DNA from: Bradyrhizobium ivorense
GTDB taxonomy: Bacteria > Pseudomonadota > Alphaproteobacteria > Rhizobiales > Xanthobacteraceae
Assembly (NCBI RefSeq): GCF_900696085.1
Contig: NZ_CAADFC020000012.1
Coordinates: 124,001 to 188,000 of the forward strand
DNA length: 64,000 nt
Reading direction: 5' to 3'
Of the stretch, positions 34,487 through 42,922 are shown piece by piece. The notes under the pieces were generated by a model that saw nothing but the letters and a program-made list of their open reading frames with translations, did not search any database and was not told the origin of the DNA. Position numbers and translations under genes: made by a program. Within the stretch, counting starts at the first letter, position 1. The number at the start of each line of letters is the position of its first letter.

Positions 34487-35208
34487 CCCTGCACGTCGTG
34501 CCCTCCTCGACCGTGGCCACGCCGGCCGTCGTGGTGACGAACCTGCGCCGCGCCTATGGCGACCGTGTCGTGATCGAGAACCTCAACCTGCGCATCGAGC
34601 GCGGCGAGTTCGTGGCGCTGCTCGGCGAGAGCGGCTGCGGCAAGACCACGCTGCTTCGCGCGCTCGCCGGCCTCGACCCGATCGACGGAGGACGCATCGC
34701 GGCGCCGCGGCGGCCTGCCGTCGTGTTCCAGGAACACCGGCTGCTGCCGTGGGACAGCCTGTGGCGCAACGTCTCGCTCGGCTTGCAAGCAACTGACGCC
34801 CGAGCGCGCGCCGCCGCCGCGCTGGCCGAAGTCGGGCTCGGCGACCGGCTCGATGATTGGCCGCGGAATCTATCCGGCGGACAGGCGCAGCGTGTGGCCC
34901 TGGCGCGTGCACTGGTGCAGGAGCCCGAGCTGTTGCTGCTCGATGAGCCCTTTGCCGCGCTCGATGCCCTGACCCGCATCCGTATGCACGAGCTCGTGCG
35001 CGAACTGGTGACCACACACCGGCCCGGCGTGCTGCTCGTCACCCACGACGTCGACGAGGCGATCGCGCTCGCCGACCGCATCCTGGTGATGCGCGACGGC
35101 CGGATCGCCTTCGAGCATCGCACCAAGGGCGGCGGCAGAACCTCGATCGCACGCACCGAGCTGCTGGCCGAGCTCGGCGTGGTCGCCTCTCATCCCATCT
35201 CTGCGTGA
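34483..35208 (+). CDS. ssuB: Sulfonate-type ABC transporter ATP-binding protein
   Basis: This 241-aa ATPase has Walker A GESGCGKTTLLRALAG, a short SsuB-type Q-loop region VVFQEHRLLPWDSLWRNVSLG, signature LSGGQAQRVALARALVQ, Walker B LLLLDEPFAALD and the H-loop VTHDVDEAI. The start ATG overlaps the ssuC stop (ATGA), fixing it. The short overall length and the LLPW motif are typical of SsuB. Confidence 0.92.
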   Translation: MTLHVVPSSTVATPAVVVTNLRRAYGDRVVIENLNLRIERGEFVALLGESGCGKTTLLRALAGLDPIDGGRIAAPRRPAVVFQEHRLLPWDSLWRNVSLGLQATDARARAAAALAEVGLGDRLDDWPRNLSGGQAQRVALARALVQEPELLLLDEPFAALDALTRIRMHELVRELVTTHRPGVLLVTHDVDEAIALADRILVMRDGRIAFEHRTKGGGRTSIARTELLAELGVVASHPISA

Positions 35209-35227
35209 ATTTCCAAAAGGACCGCCC

Positions 35228-36232
35228 ATGCCCAAATTTCCGTTTGCAAATCCCTCCCGCCGCGGCTTTTTGGGCGGCGCCGCTTTCGGGATCGGCGCCC
35301 TGGCCGGCTTCGACTTCTCACAGCCCGCGCATGCGGCGACCGGACGCGTCACCGACACCGTTCGCCTGACCTGGGGCCTCAGCGGGCTCAACCTGATCGC
35401 CAAGGAGCGCGGCGAGTTCGAGAAGCTGCTGGCCAAGGACGGCATCAAGGTCGAATGGCTGGGCCCGTTTCCAAACCACGCCCCGACGCTGCAGGCCGTG
35501 ACCGGCGGCAGCGCCGATTTCAGCTTCGGCGGCAGCACGACGCCAGCGCTGGCCGCGATCATCGCGGGATCGCCGTTGGTCTTCACCCAGTTCGTGGTCT
35601 ACGAGCCCCGCACCACCGCAATCATCGCGCGTGACGATTCCGGCATCAACAAGGTCGAGGATCTCGTCGGCAAGTCGGTCGCGGTGAACCGCTCCGGCCT
35701 CGGCGAGTTCCTGCTGGTGGCAGCGCTCGAGAAGCACAAGGTCGATCGCACCAAAGTCAAGTTCGTCTACCTCAATCCGCCGGACGCAGCACCAGCGCTC
35801 GCCTCCGGCAAGGTCGACGCCTGGTCGATGTGGAGCCCCGGCGTCGACATCGCCCGGCTCGACTACAAGGCGCACGACATTTTCCTCGAGGGCCGCGATC
35901 TGGATTTCCAGATCGACTACACCTCGTACCTCACGACGCGAAAATTCGCGACCGAGAACCCGGCGCTGGTCCGCGCCGTCAACGACGCCTTCCGCGCCGA
36001 GGGCAAGTGGATTTCCGAGAACGGCAAGGACGCCGAATACATCGCGCAGAAAGCTGGAAAGTACAGCGATCAGGTGCGCGACCAGTTCATCGCGCTGAAC
36101 CGGAAATATCGCTACTTCCCGGTCAATGACGAGAAGTTCCTGTCCGAGCTGCAAAAGGCCGCCGACTGGCTGGTCGCGCGCAAGGTGCTGCCCGAGCCGG
36201 TCAAGGTCACCGATCACCTCGCGCAACTCTGA
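35228..36232 (+). CDS. Sulfonate-type ABC substrate-binding protein with Tat signal
   Basis: This 334-aa SsuA/TauA-type binding protein has a twin-arginine signal (SRRGFLGGAAFGIGALAG). The mature part includes RLTWGLSGLNLIAKERGEFE, GPFPNHAPTLQAVTGGSADF and ASGKVDAWSMWSPGVDI. It lies 19 bases after ssuB and completes a full importer. A Tat-exported SBP suggests folding or cofactor loading before export, which is seen in parts of this family. The specific sulfonate or sulfone is not predictable. Confidence 0.88.
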   Translation: MPKFPFANPSRRGFLGGAAFGIGALAGFDFSQPAHAATGRVTDTVRLTWGLSGLNLIAKERGEFEKLLAKDGIKVEWLGPFPNHAPTLQAVTGGSADFSFGGSTTPALAAIIAGSPLVFTQFVVYEPRTTAIIARDDSGINKVEDLVGKSVAVNRSGLGEFLLVAALEKHKVDRTKVKFVYLNPPDAAPALASGKVDAWSMWSPGVDIARLDYKAHDIFLEGRDLDFQIDYTSYLTTRKFATENPALVRAVNDAFRAEGKWISENGKDAEYIAQKAGKYSDQVRDQFIALNRKYRYFPVNDEKFLSELQKAADWLVARKVLPEPVKVTDHLAQL

Positions 36233-36270
36233 ACAAGCCACCTCCTCAACGGCCATACCGGGTTACACCA

Positions 36271-37500
36271 ATGAACAAGCCTGTGTCCGCTACCTCGCTG
36301 CAGCCGTCCGATCGCCTGCACAGCCATTCACCTGATATCGACGCGCTGCTGAGCCGTATTGCCGAGGGCGCGAGCGATCGTGAGCGCGAGCGCGTGCTGC
36401 CGTTCCCGGAAATCGATCTCATTCGCAACGCCCGTCTCGGCGCGCTGCGGCTTCCGGCCGACGCCGGCGGCGCCGATACATCGATCCGTACTCTCTTCGA
36501 GTTCGTGATCCGCCTGGGTGAGGCTGACGCCAATGTCGCGCACATCCTGCGCAACCATTTCAGCGTGGTCGAGCGCCTGGTGCGACGGCCGACGAATGAC
36601 CAGCACCGGCAGTGGCAGAAGGCGGTTGCCGACGGCGCGATCATCGGGCTTGCCGCGACCGAGCTGGATACGCCGAAGGTCGGCAACGTCACGCCGAACA
36701 CGATCTTGACGGCCGATGGCGACGACTATCTGCTCAACGGCACCAAATACTACAGCACGGGCACGCTGTATTCCGACTACGTCCTGGTGCGGACCGCCGA
36801 TGCGTCCGGCGCCAATGCGGCGGTCCTCATCCCGGTCAAGCGCGAGGGCATCGAGCTGATCGACGATTGGGACGGACTCGGGCAGCGTCTGACCGCGACG
36901 GGTACCACGCATTTCCGCAACGTGCGGGTCAAGCGCGACGAGGCCGTGTTCGATGCGCCGGATACCGGCTACGGCATCCCCTATTCCAACACGTTTGCCC
37001 AGCTGTTCCTGACCGCGATCAATGCCGGCATCGCGCGGGCGATCCTCAACGACGCCAGCGCGCTGGTGCGATCGCGCAAGCGCACCTTCTATTACGCGCC
37101 GAGTGAAACTCCCTCGGATGATCCGCTGCTGCAACAGACCGTCGGCCAGATCGCGAGCGGCGCGTTTGCCGCCGAGACCGTGGTGCTGGCGGCTGCCGAG
37201 GCGCTGGACGCGGCCACCGACGCGTTCGACGCTGGTGATGCCGATGCCGAGGCGGCCGCGCACAGGGCAGCGCTGCTGTCCGCGAAGGCAAAAATCGTCG
37301 CGGATGAATTCGCGATCCGCAGCGGCAGCCTGCTGTTCGACGTCGGCGGCGCGTCCGCCACCAAGAAGGCGACCAATTTCGACCGGCACTGGCGCAACGC
37401 GCGGACGCTGGCGTCACATAATCCCAACACCTTCAAAGCGCGCTCGATCGGACAATACGAGATCAGCGGTACGCCGCTTCCCGCCAAGGGCTTCTTCTAG
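36271..37500 (+). CDS. SfnB/DszC-like flavin-dependent monooxygenase (acyl-CoA dehydrogenase fold)
   Basis: This 409-aa protein of the acyl-CoA-dehydrogenase fold group used by DszC, SfnB and related two-component monooxygenases acts with a flavin reductase. Segments are EADANVAHILRNHFSVVERL, GLAATELDTPKVGNVTP, YLLNGTKYYSTGTLYSDYVL and HNPNTFKARSIGQYEISGTPLP at the C-terminus, the last typical of DszC-like enzymes. The catalytic glutamate of true acyl-CoA dehydrogenases is not evident. It is followed 39 bases later by the flavin reductase, so it probably oxidises a thioether, thiophene or sulfone. Confidence 0.86.
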   Translation: MNKPVSATSLQPSDRLHSHSPDIDALLSRIAEGASDRERERVLPFPEIDLIRNARLGALRLPADAGGADTSIRTLFEFVIRLGEADANVAHILRNHFSVVERLVRRPTNDQHRQWQKAVADGAIIGLAATELDTPKVGNVTPNTILTADGDDYLLNGTKYYSTGTLYSDYVLVRTADASGANAAVLIPVKREGIELIDDWDGLGQRLTATGTTHFRNVRVKRDEAVFDAPDTGYGIPYSNTFAQLFLTAINAGIARAILNDASALVRSRKRTFYYAPSETPSDDPLLQQTVGQIASGAFAAETVVLAAAEALDAATDAFDAGDADAEAAAHRAALLSAKAKIVADEFAIRSGSLLFDVGGASATKKATNFDRHWRNARTLASHNPNTFKARSIGQYEISGTPLPAKGFF

Positions 37501-37539
37501 ACAAGGTCCGGTCCGGCGAGGCAAGACAAGGAGAGGTCG

Positions 37540-38112
37540 ATGAGCAAGCCGGATATCCATCTCGTCGACGCCGAGCACGAGATCGAGCAGCAGTTTCGTC
37601 TGGTCATGCGCCGCCTCGCCGGCGGCGTCTGCGTCATCACCGCGGGACAGGGCGAGGATATCACCGGCATGACGGTGACCTCGCTGACCGCGCTCAGCGC
37701 CGCGCCGCCGCGGCTCCTCGTCAGCATCAACCGCAAGGCCTCGTCCTTTGCGCCGATCGCCCGCCACAGGGTGTTCGGCGTCAATATCCTTGGCTCCGAC
37801 CAGCAGGTGCTGGCGGAGCGCTTCAGCAATGGCCGGCTGAAGGGCAAGCAGCGCTTCGAGGGGACGGCGTGGACACATGGTGCGTCCGGCGTGCCGCTGC
37901 TCGCGCATTCGCTGGCGATGGTCGAATGCCAGGTCGAGGAGATCATCGAGCGGCATTCGCACGGCATCATCGTCGGCCGCCTGTCCAGCATGGAATTGTC
38001 GCATCGCCTGTCCGGCCTCACCTACTGGAACGGACAGTACATCCAGATCGATCACGAAGCCGATCTCGACCTGCTGGCCGAAGTCAGCATTCCCCTCGCT
38101 CACGTCAGATAG
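37540..38112 (+). CDS. Flavin reductase of the HpaC/RutF-like family
   Basis: This 190-aa flavin reductase-like protein has the family segments FRLVMRRLAGGVCVITAG, GMTVTSLTALSAAPPRLLVSIN and FGVNILGSDQQVLAERFS. It supplies FMNH2 to two-component monooxygenases. It directly follows the DszC-like gene and is the only flavin reductase seen in the 30-kb sulfur region, so it may serve the four LLM enzymes as well. It lies 12 bases upstream of the serine acetyltransferase gene. Confidence 0.9.
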   Translation: MSKPDIHLVDAEHEIEQQFRLVMRRLAGGVCVITAGQGEDITGMTVTSLTALSAAPPRLLVSINRKASSFAPIARHRVFGVNILGSDQQVLAERFSNGRLKGKQRFEGTAWTHGASGVPLLAHSLAMVECQVEEIIERHSHGIIVGRLSSMELSHRLSGLTYWNGQYIQIDHEADLDLLAEVSIPLAHVR

Positions 38113-38124
38113 GATGAGGCCGCC

Positions 38125-39081
38125 ATGAAGCGCGAAACCCTTCCGCGGTCAGCGCCATCAGCCTCGGGCGTGGCCGGCAGCCCGCCCGGCCGCTGGCAGC
38201 TCGATCGCATCGTCGCCGAGCTGCGCGTCTCCCGGGAGGAGACCCACAGCATCCGGCGCGACGGCGAAGCGCGACGCGCCCCCTCGCGCGATGCGCTGGA
38301 GGCGATCCTCAACGGCCTCACCGAGGCGCTGTTTCCGCGTCACTACGGCCAGTCGGACCTCGACGGCGAGAACATCGACTATTTCGTCGGCAACACGCTG
38401 AGCATCGCGCTGGATTCACTCAGTGCGCAAATCCATCGTGGGGCGCTGTTCGTTGGCGACGAGCTCGAACCGGGCTTTCGGCGCGAGGAAGCCGTCGAGC
38501 TGACGCGGGCATTTGCCGCGCAGCTGCCGGATGTGCGCGGCCTCCTGATCAACGACCTGCGCGCGGCTTTCGTCGGCGATCCCGCGGCGCGCAACTTTCC
38601 GGAGATATTGATCGGCTATCCCGGCATGACCGCGATCATCCACCATCGCCTCGCCCATCTGCTGTACCGGCTTGGCGTACGGCTGGTGGCGCGCCTGATG
38701 GCCGAGATCGCCCATGCCCGGACCGGAATCGACATTCATCCCGGCGCCAGCATCGGCTCCGGCTTCTTCATCGACCACGGCACCGGCGTCGTGATCGGTG
38801 AGACCGCGATCATCGGCGACAGCGTCCGCATCTACCAGGCCGTCACGCTCGGCGCGCGGCACTTTCCGACCGACGACGAGGGCAGCGTGATCAAGGGCGA
38901 CGCGCGCCATCCGATCGTGGAGGACGACGTCGTGATCTACGCCGGCGCGACCATCCTCGGCCGGATCACCATCGGCCGCGGCTCGACCATCGGCGGCAAT
39001 GTCTGGCTGACCCGCGACGTCGCGCCGAACAGTGTCGTCACCCAGGCGACCGCCAGGAACAGTCCCGGCGGCGGCGCTTGA
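38125..39081 (+). CDS. Serine O-acetyltransferase (EpsC/SrpH type)
   Basis: This 318-aa serine acetyltransferase makes O-acetylserine, the carbon acceptor for sulfide in cysteine synthesis. It has a helical N-terminal region, then a left-handed beta-helix of hexapeptide repeats: GIDIHPGASIGSGFFIDHGTG, VIGETAIIGDSVRIYQAVTLG and ITIGRGSTIGGNVWLT. The HxD site is IDIHPGA and the second His is in FIDHGTG. It ends a desulfurisation operon, placing cysteine precursor supply under the same control as sulfite release. Confidence 0.92.
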   Translation: MKRETLPRSAPSASGVAGSPPGRWQLDRIVAELRVSREETHSIRRDGEARRAPSRDALEAILNGLTEALFPRHYGQSDLDGENIDYFVGNTLSIALDSLSAQIHRGALFVGDELEPGFRREEAVELTRAFAAQLPDVRGLLINDLRAAFVGDPAARNFPEILIGYPGMTAIIHHRLAHLLYRLGVRLVARLMAEIAHARTGIDIHPGASIGSGFFIDHGTGVVIGETAIIGDSVRIYQAVTLGARHFPTDDEGSVIKGDARHPIVEDDVVIYAGATILGRITIGRGSTIGGNVWLTRDVAPNSVVTQATARNSPGGGA

Positions 39082-39101
39082 TCTCGAAGCGGCTTACGCC
39101 G

Positions 39102-39965
39102 TCACACCGGCGCCTTCCAGCGCATGAACCGCCGCTCGAGCGCCTCAAGGACAGCGTTGAACGTCAGTCCGATGACGGTGATGCCGAGGATGCCGAAATA
39201 CATCTGCGGGATCAGGAAGCTGTACTGGCTGTTGATGACGAGGTAGCCGAGGCCCGCCTTGGCACCGACCATCTCGGACGCGACCAGCACCAGCATGGCC
39301 GAAGCGCTGGCCAATCGAATGCCGACAAAGATGGTCGGCAGCGCGGCCGGCAGGATCACCTTGCGGAACAGCTGCTGCGGGCTCGCCCCCATGGTCCGCG
39401 CCGACTTGATCAGCAGCGGATCGACCTGCTTCACTCCGGCGATCGTGTTGAGCAGCAGCGGCCAGGCGCAGCTATAGACCACCATCGTGATCTTCGAGAG
39501 CTCGCCGATCCCGAGCAGCAGGATGAACACCGGCAGCAGCGCCAGTGGCGCGGTATTGCGGCAGATCTCGATGAACTGATTCAGGAGATCGCCGAGCCGG
39601 GCGTACCAGCCGACCGCAAGGCCGAGCGGCACGATCAGCGCAACCGAGATCAGGAAGCCGCTCAGCGCCCGCAGCAGGCTGGCGGAGACGTCATCATAGA
39701 GCTCACCAGTTTGCGCCAGCTGCCAGCCGGCGGCAATTACCTCGGAGAATGGCGGCAGGAACACGGCGTCGATCAACCCGAGCCGCGGCGCCGCCTCCCA
39801 CACCGCGAGCAAGGCAATCAGTAGCAGCGAGCGGCGACCAAAGATGGCCAACCCGCGGATTGCAGCGCGAGCCCGTGCCGCGGCCGCGGATCCCCGCGCA
39901 TCCGTCTCCGCCTTTGGTCGCCCATGCGCAAGCTCCAGCAGAGTCAGCATCTCCAGGCTAGACAT
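39102..39965 (-). CDS. Sulfonate/taurine-type ABC transporter permease (TauC/SsuC-like)
   Basis: This 287-aa permease has about six hydrophobic spans and the ABC-interaction loop SARTMGASPQQLFRKVILPAALP. An alanine-rich cytoplasmic N-terminus of about 40 residues precedes the first span. The ATG at 39965 has a GGAGGA site and overlaps the ATPase stop by 8 bases. It is the last gene of a leftward operon and converges with the serine acetyltransferase gene, 20 bases away. Confidence 0.9.
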   Translation of the reverse strand: MSSLEMLTLLELAHGRPKAETDARGSAAAARARAAIRGLAIFGRRSLLLIALLAVWEAAPRLGLIDAVFLPPFSEVIAAGWQLAQTGELYDDVSASLLRALSGFLISVALIVPLGLAVGWYARLGDLLNQFIEICRNTAPLALLPVFILLLGIGELSKITMVVYSCAWPLLLNTIAGVKQVDPLLIKSARTMGASPQQLFRKVILPAALPTIFVGIRLASASAMLVLVASEMVGAKAGLGYLVINSQYSFLIPQMYFGILGITVIGLTFNAVLEALERRFMRWKAPV

Positions 39966-40815
39966 GGGCAACTTCCTCCACTTCGCGACGCGCGGCGCCG
40001 CCGCCCGCGAGCTGTCCCTGCTGCGCCTTCTGCACTTCCTCGCGCAGCAGGCTCCAGACCTCGTGCCTGACGTGACCGAACTCCGGCAATGAGCGTACGT
40101 CCTCCGCCTCGCTGCGCAGCGCGTCGGGAATCTCGATGACCTGCTTGATCCGGCCCGGGCGTGACGTCATCACCGCGACGCGCTGGCCGAGCACGACGGC
40201 CTCGTCGATGCCGTGGGTGATGAAAACGATGGTTTTGCCGGTGGCGCGCCAGATCCGTAGCAGTTCGCCCTGCAACGTCTCGCGGGTCTGGGCGTCGAGG
40301 GCTGCGAACGGCTCGTCCATCAGCAGCACTTCCGGATCGTAGGCGAGGCTGCGCGCGATGGCGACACGCTGTTTCATGCCGCCCGAAAGTTCGTGCGGAT
40401 AGCGATCGGCAAAGCCGGACAGCCCGACGAGGTCGAGGAAGTGCCGCGCGACCTCCTGCCGCTGCTTCGGCTTGAGGCCGGCGATATCGAGCCCGAACTC
40501 GATGTTCTGAGCCGCGGTGCGCCAGGGAAACAGCGCGTATTGCTGGAACACGATGCCGCGGTCGCGTCCCGGGCCGGCAATCGGCCGGCCGTCAAGCAGG
40601 ATGCGGCCGCCGGTCGGCGTCGTCAGTCCACCCAGCAGGTCGAGCAGGGTGGACTTGCCGCAGCCGCTCGGCCCGACCAAAGCGAGAAATTCGCCGGCGT
40701 GAACGTCAAGCGTGATATCCTCGAGCGCGGTGAAACGGCCCGCCGGTCCGCCGCCCTCGCCCCGCGTGACGAATTCCTTGCGGACCTGCTCGAAGCGGAT
40801 CTTGACCGAGGTCAT
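39958..40815 (-). CDS. Sulfonate/taurine-type ABC transporter ATP-binding protein (TauB/SsuB-like)
   Basis: This 285-aa ATPase has Walker A GPSGCGKSTLLDLLGG, IVFQQYALFPWRTAAQNIEFG, signature LSGGMKQRVAIARSLAYDP, Walker B VLLMDEPFAALDAQTRE and H-loop FITHGIDEAVVLG. This is the nitrate/sulfonate/taurine class. A C-terminal extension of about 50 residues beyond the usual end is present. Its ATG overlaps the stop of the upstream binding-protein gene by 3 bases (ATGA arrangement). Confidence 0.92.
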   Translation of the reverse strand: MTSVKIRFEQVRKEFVTRGEGGGPAGRFTALEDITLDVHAGEFLALVGPSGCGKSTLLDLLGGLTTPTGGRILLDGRPIAGPGRDRGIVFQQYALFPWRTAAQNIEFGLDIAGLKPKQRQEVARHFLDLVGLSGFADRYPHELSGGMKQRVAIARSLAYDPEVLLMDEPFAALDAQTRETLQGELLRIWRATGKTIVFITHGIDEAVVLGQRVAVMTSRPGRIKQVIEIPDALRSEAEDVRSLPEFGHVRHEVWSLLREEVQKAQQGQLAGGGAARREVEEVAHV

Positions 40816-41873
40816 CGCGCCTCCGCCGTCTTGCCGGGACGGAAATAGTTGAACTCGTTGGTGTAGGTGTCGGAGGCCTTGAGCTGGCCCGGCTTGAACA
40901 GGCCGTCCTTCTCCAGCCAGTCGATCCAGACCTGGATTTCAGCGTCCGAGATCACGCCGCCCTTGCTCGCGACACCGGTGCTCTTCCAGTACTTGATCGA
41001 GGATGCGTCCTCGTTGCGCTTGCGTTCGGCGATGATCCGCTCGAACCGGGCCTTGACTTGATCCGGAGGCGTCGTCTGCGCCCATTGGATCGCGCGCGAG
41101 ATGCCCTCGACCAGCTTGCGCGCGGCGTTGGGATTATCCTTGATGAACTTGTCGCGCAGCACATAGGCGCCGCCGGTGAACTGGCCGAACAGATCGGTGT
41201 CGTTGAACAGCGAGCGGATGCCGCCGCGCTCCAGCGCCTTGTCGCGCAGCACGCCGCTGAGCGCGCTGACCTCGACCTGCCCCTGGCGCAGCGCCTGCTC
41301 GCCGCTGACCGGCGGGATCGCCACCAGCGTCACCTGCTTGGCCTCACCAGCGCCGAGCCCGTTCCGCGCCAGATATTCGCGCAGCACGAACTCGAGATGG
41401 GCGCCCAGCGTGTTGACCGCGACCTTCTTGCCGATCAGGTCGCGCGCCGACTTGATCGGGCTGTCGTCCTTGACGAAGTAGCCGTAATAGGTGTTGGCAT
41501 CGGAGCCGTAATAGCCGACCACCGCCTTGATCGGCGCCTTCGCCGCGATCAGCTTGAGGATCGCGCCATAGAACGCGCCTCCAATGTCGATGTCGCCGGT
41601 AACGACGGTCTGGATGTCCTGCGGGCCGCTGATGGTGTTGCCGACCCATTTCAGCTTCAGCGGCGCGAGATAGCCAAGATCTTCGGCGAGCTCGGTGAAC
41701 GTCACCTGCCCGGCCCAGCCCTGATAGCGAATCTCGGTCTTCTCGAGTGGCGGCTCGGCGAGCGCGGGGGCCGTGAGGCCCAGCGCCACGGCACCGGCCA
41801 GCAGGGTCCGCGCAGCCTTGCGGGCGGCAAGACGCCGCGCGCGAAGAATTCGAAGCAAAGCATTCATGTTCAT
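40812..41873 (-). CDS. Sulfonate/taurine-type ABC substrate-binding protein
   Basis: This 353-aa binding protein has a signal peptide (AARTLLAGAVALGLTAPALAE) and a mature region starting RYQGWAGQVTFTELAEDLGY. Segments VTGDIDIGGAFYGAILKLIA and FVLREYLARNGLG are typical of the NrtA/SsuA/TauA superfamily. ATG 41873 has an AAGGA site; ATG 41867 is an alternative two codons in. It lies 20 bases after the TauD-type gene and begins the ABC module of the operon. Confidence 0.88.
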   Translation of the reverse strand: MNMNALLRILRARRLAARKAARTLLAGAVALGLTAPALAEPPLEKTEIRYQGWAGQVTFTELAEDLGYLAPLKLKWVGNTISGPQDIQTVVTGDIDIGGAFYGAILKLIAAKAPIKAVVGYYGSDANTYYGYFVKDDSPIKSARDLIGKKVAVNTLGAHLEFVLREYLARNGLGAGEAKQVTLVAIPPVSGEQALRQGQVEVSALSGVLRDKALERGGIRSLFNDTDLFGQFTGGAYVLRDKFIKDNPNAARKLVEGISRAIQWAQTTPPDQVKARFERIIAERKRNEDASSIKYWKSTGVASKGGVISDAEIQVWIDWLEKDGLFKPGQLKASDTYTNEFNYFRPGKTAEAR

Positions 41874-41893
41874 AACGTCCTTGTTGGGCTCAG

Positions 41894-42823
41894 TCAGGCC
41901 GCTTTCGCGGTCTGCGGGTTCGGCGTCTTGATGCTCGTCACGCTGTGGCGGCCGTCGATCGAAACCGGGACTTCGCCATCGATCGTGGCGCGGCGCACCA
42001 CGCGATGCTGATCGCCGTAATCGTTCACCGCGTAATGCTGGGTCGCGCGATTGTCCCAGATCGCGACGTCGCCGGTCTTCCAGCTCCACCGCACCGTGTT
42101 CTCGGGCGCCGTGATATGGGACTGGAACAAGTCGAACAGCTTCTGGCCGTCATATTTGGGCAAGCCGACGAAACGCTGCACGAAATTGCCGAGCACCAGC
42201 GTTCGCTCGCCGGTCTCGGGATGGACCCGCACCACCGGATGCTCGGTCTCGTAGACCGTACCGGTGAACACTTCGTCGAAGTGCTTGCGGTCCGCCTCGG
42301 TGGCGCGCGCCTTGACCGCATAGTCGTAAGCATTGCTGTGCACCGCCCAGAGCTCGTCGGCGAGCCGCTGCAGCGGCGCCGGCAGATCGAGATAAGCGGC
42401 CGCCGTGTTGGACCAGACGGTGTCGCCGCCGTAAGGCGGGATCACCACGCCACGCAGCACCGAAATCTTCGGGTAGGCGTCGACGAATGTCACATCGGTG
42501 TGCCACTGGTCGGCGCGGCCGCCGCCGCGGCCCGAATCCAGCTCCAGGAGCGACGAGGTGCCCTTGATCGCGCCCACCGTCGGATGCGGCACGAGCTTGC
42601 CGAGCCGCACCGCAAAGCGCTCCTGCTCGGCATCGTCGAGATGATCCTGGTCGCGGAAGAAGATCACCTTGTGCTCGAGCAGCACCTGATTGATGGCGCG
42701 AACGACGTCGTCGGACAGATCACCCGACAGCTTGACGTTCCTGATCTCGGCGCCGAGGCGGGCGGCGCGCTTGACGATGTCGGCGCGCGGAATGACGTTA
42801 TCGATGCTGATCGTGTTGCTCAT
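41894..42823 (-). CDS. TauD/TfdA-family alpha-ketoglutarate-dependent dioxygenase
   Basis: This 309-aa Fe(II)/2-oxoglutarate dioxygenase belongs to the taurine dioxygenase/alkylsulfatase family. The facial triad HxD is in DQWHTDVTFVD, with the distal His in DNRATQHYAVND and the 2OG-binding Arg in HRVVRRATIDGE. The segment VHPETGERTLVLGNFVQRFVG is shared with TauD and AtsK. With the TauABC-type importer downstream it probably releases sulfite from a sulfonate or sulfate from a sulfate ester; the sequence does not discriminate. Confidence 0.92.
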   Translation of the reverse strand: MSNTISIDNVIPRADIVKRAARLGAEIRNVKLSGDLSDDVVRAINQVLLEHKVIFFRDQDHLDDAEQERFAVRLGKLVPHPTVGAIKGTSSLLELDSGRGGGRADQWHTDVTFVDAYPKISVLRGVVIPPYGGDTVWSNTAAAYLDLPAPLQRLADELWAVHSNAYDYAVKARATEADRKHFDEVFTGTVYETEHPVVRVHPETGERTLVLGNFVQRFVGLPKYDGQKLFDLFQSHITAPENTVRWSWKTGDVAIWDNRATQHYAVNDYGDQHRVVRRATIDGEVPVSIDGRHSVTSIKTPNPQTAKAA

Positions 42824-42922
42824 ATGCGTGGTCTCATCACCGCGATCTCAAGGACAAGGCTCCGCCATGCGCCGGTCGCGGGAGCGACGGCGGAGACAAA
42901 TGAAGTCGTTTTGGGCTTGGCT

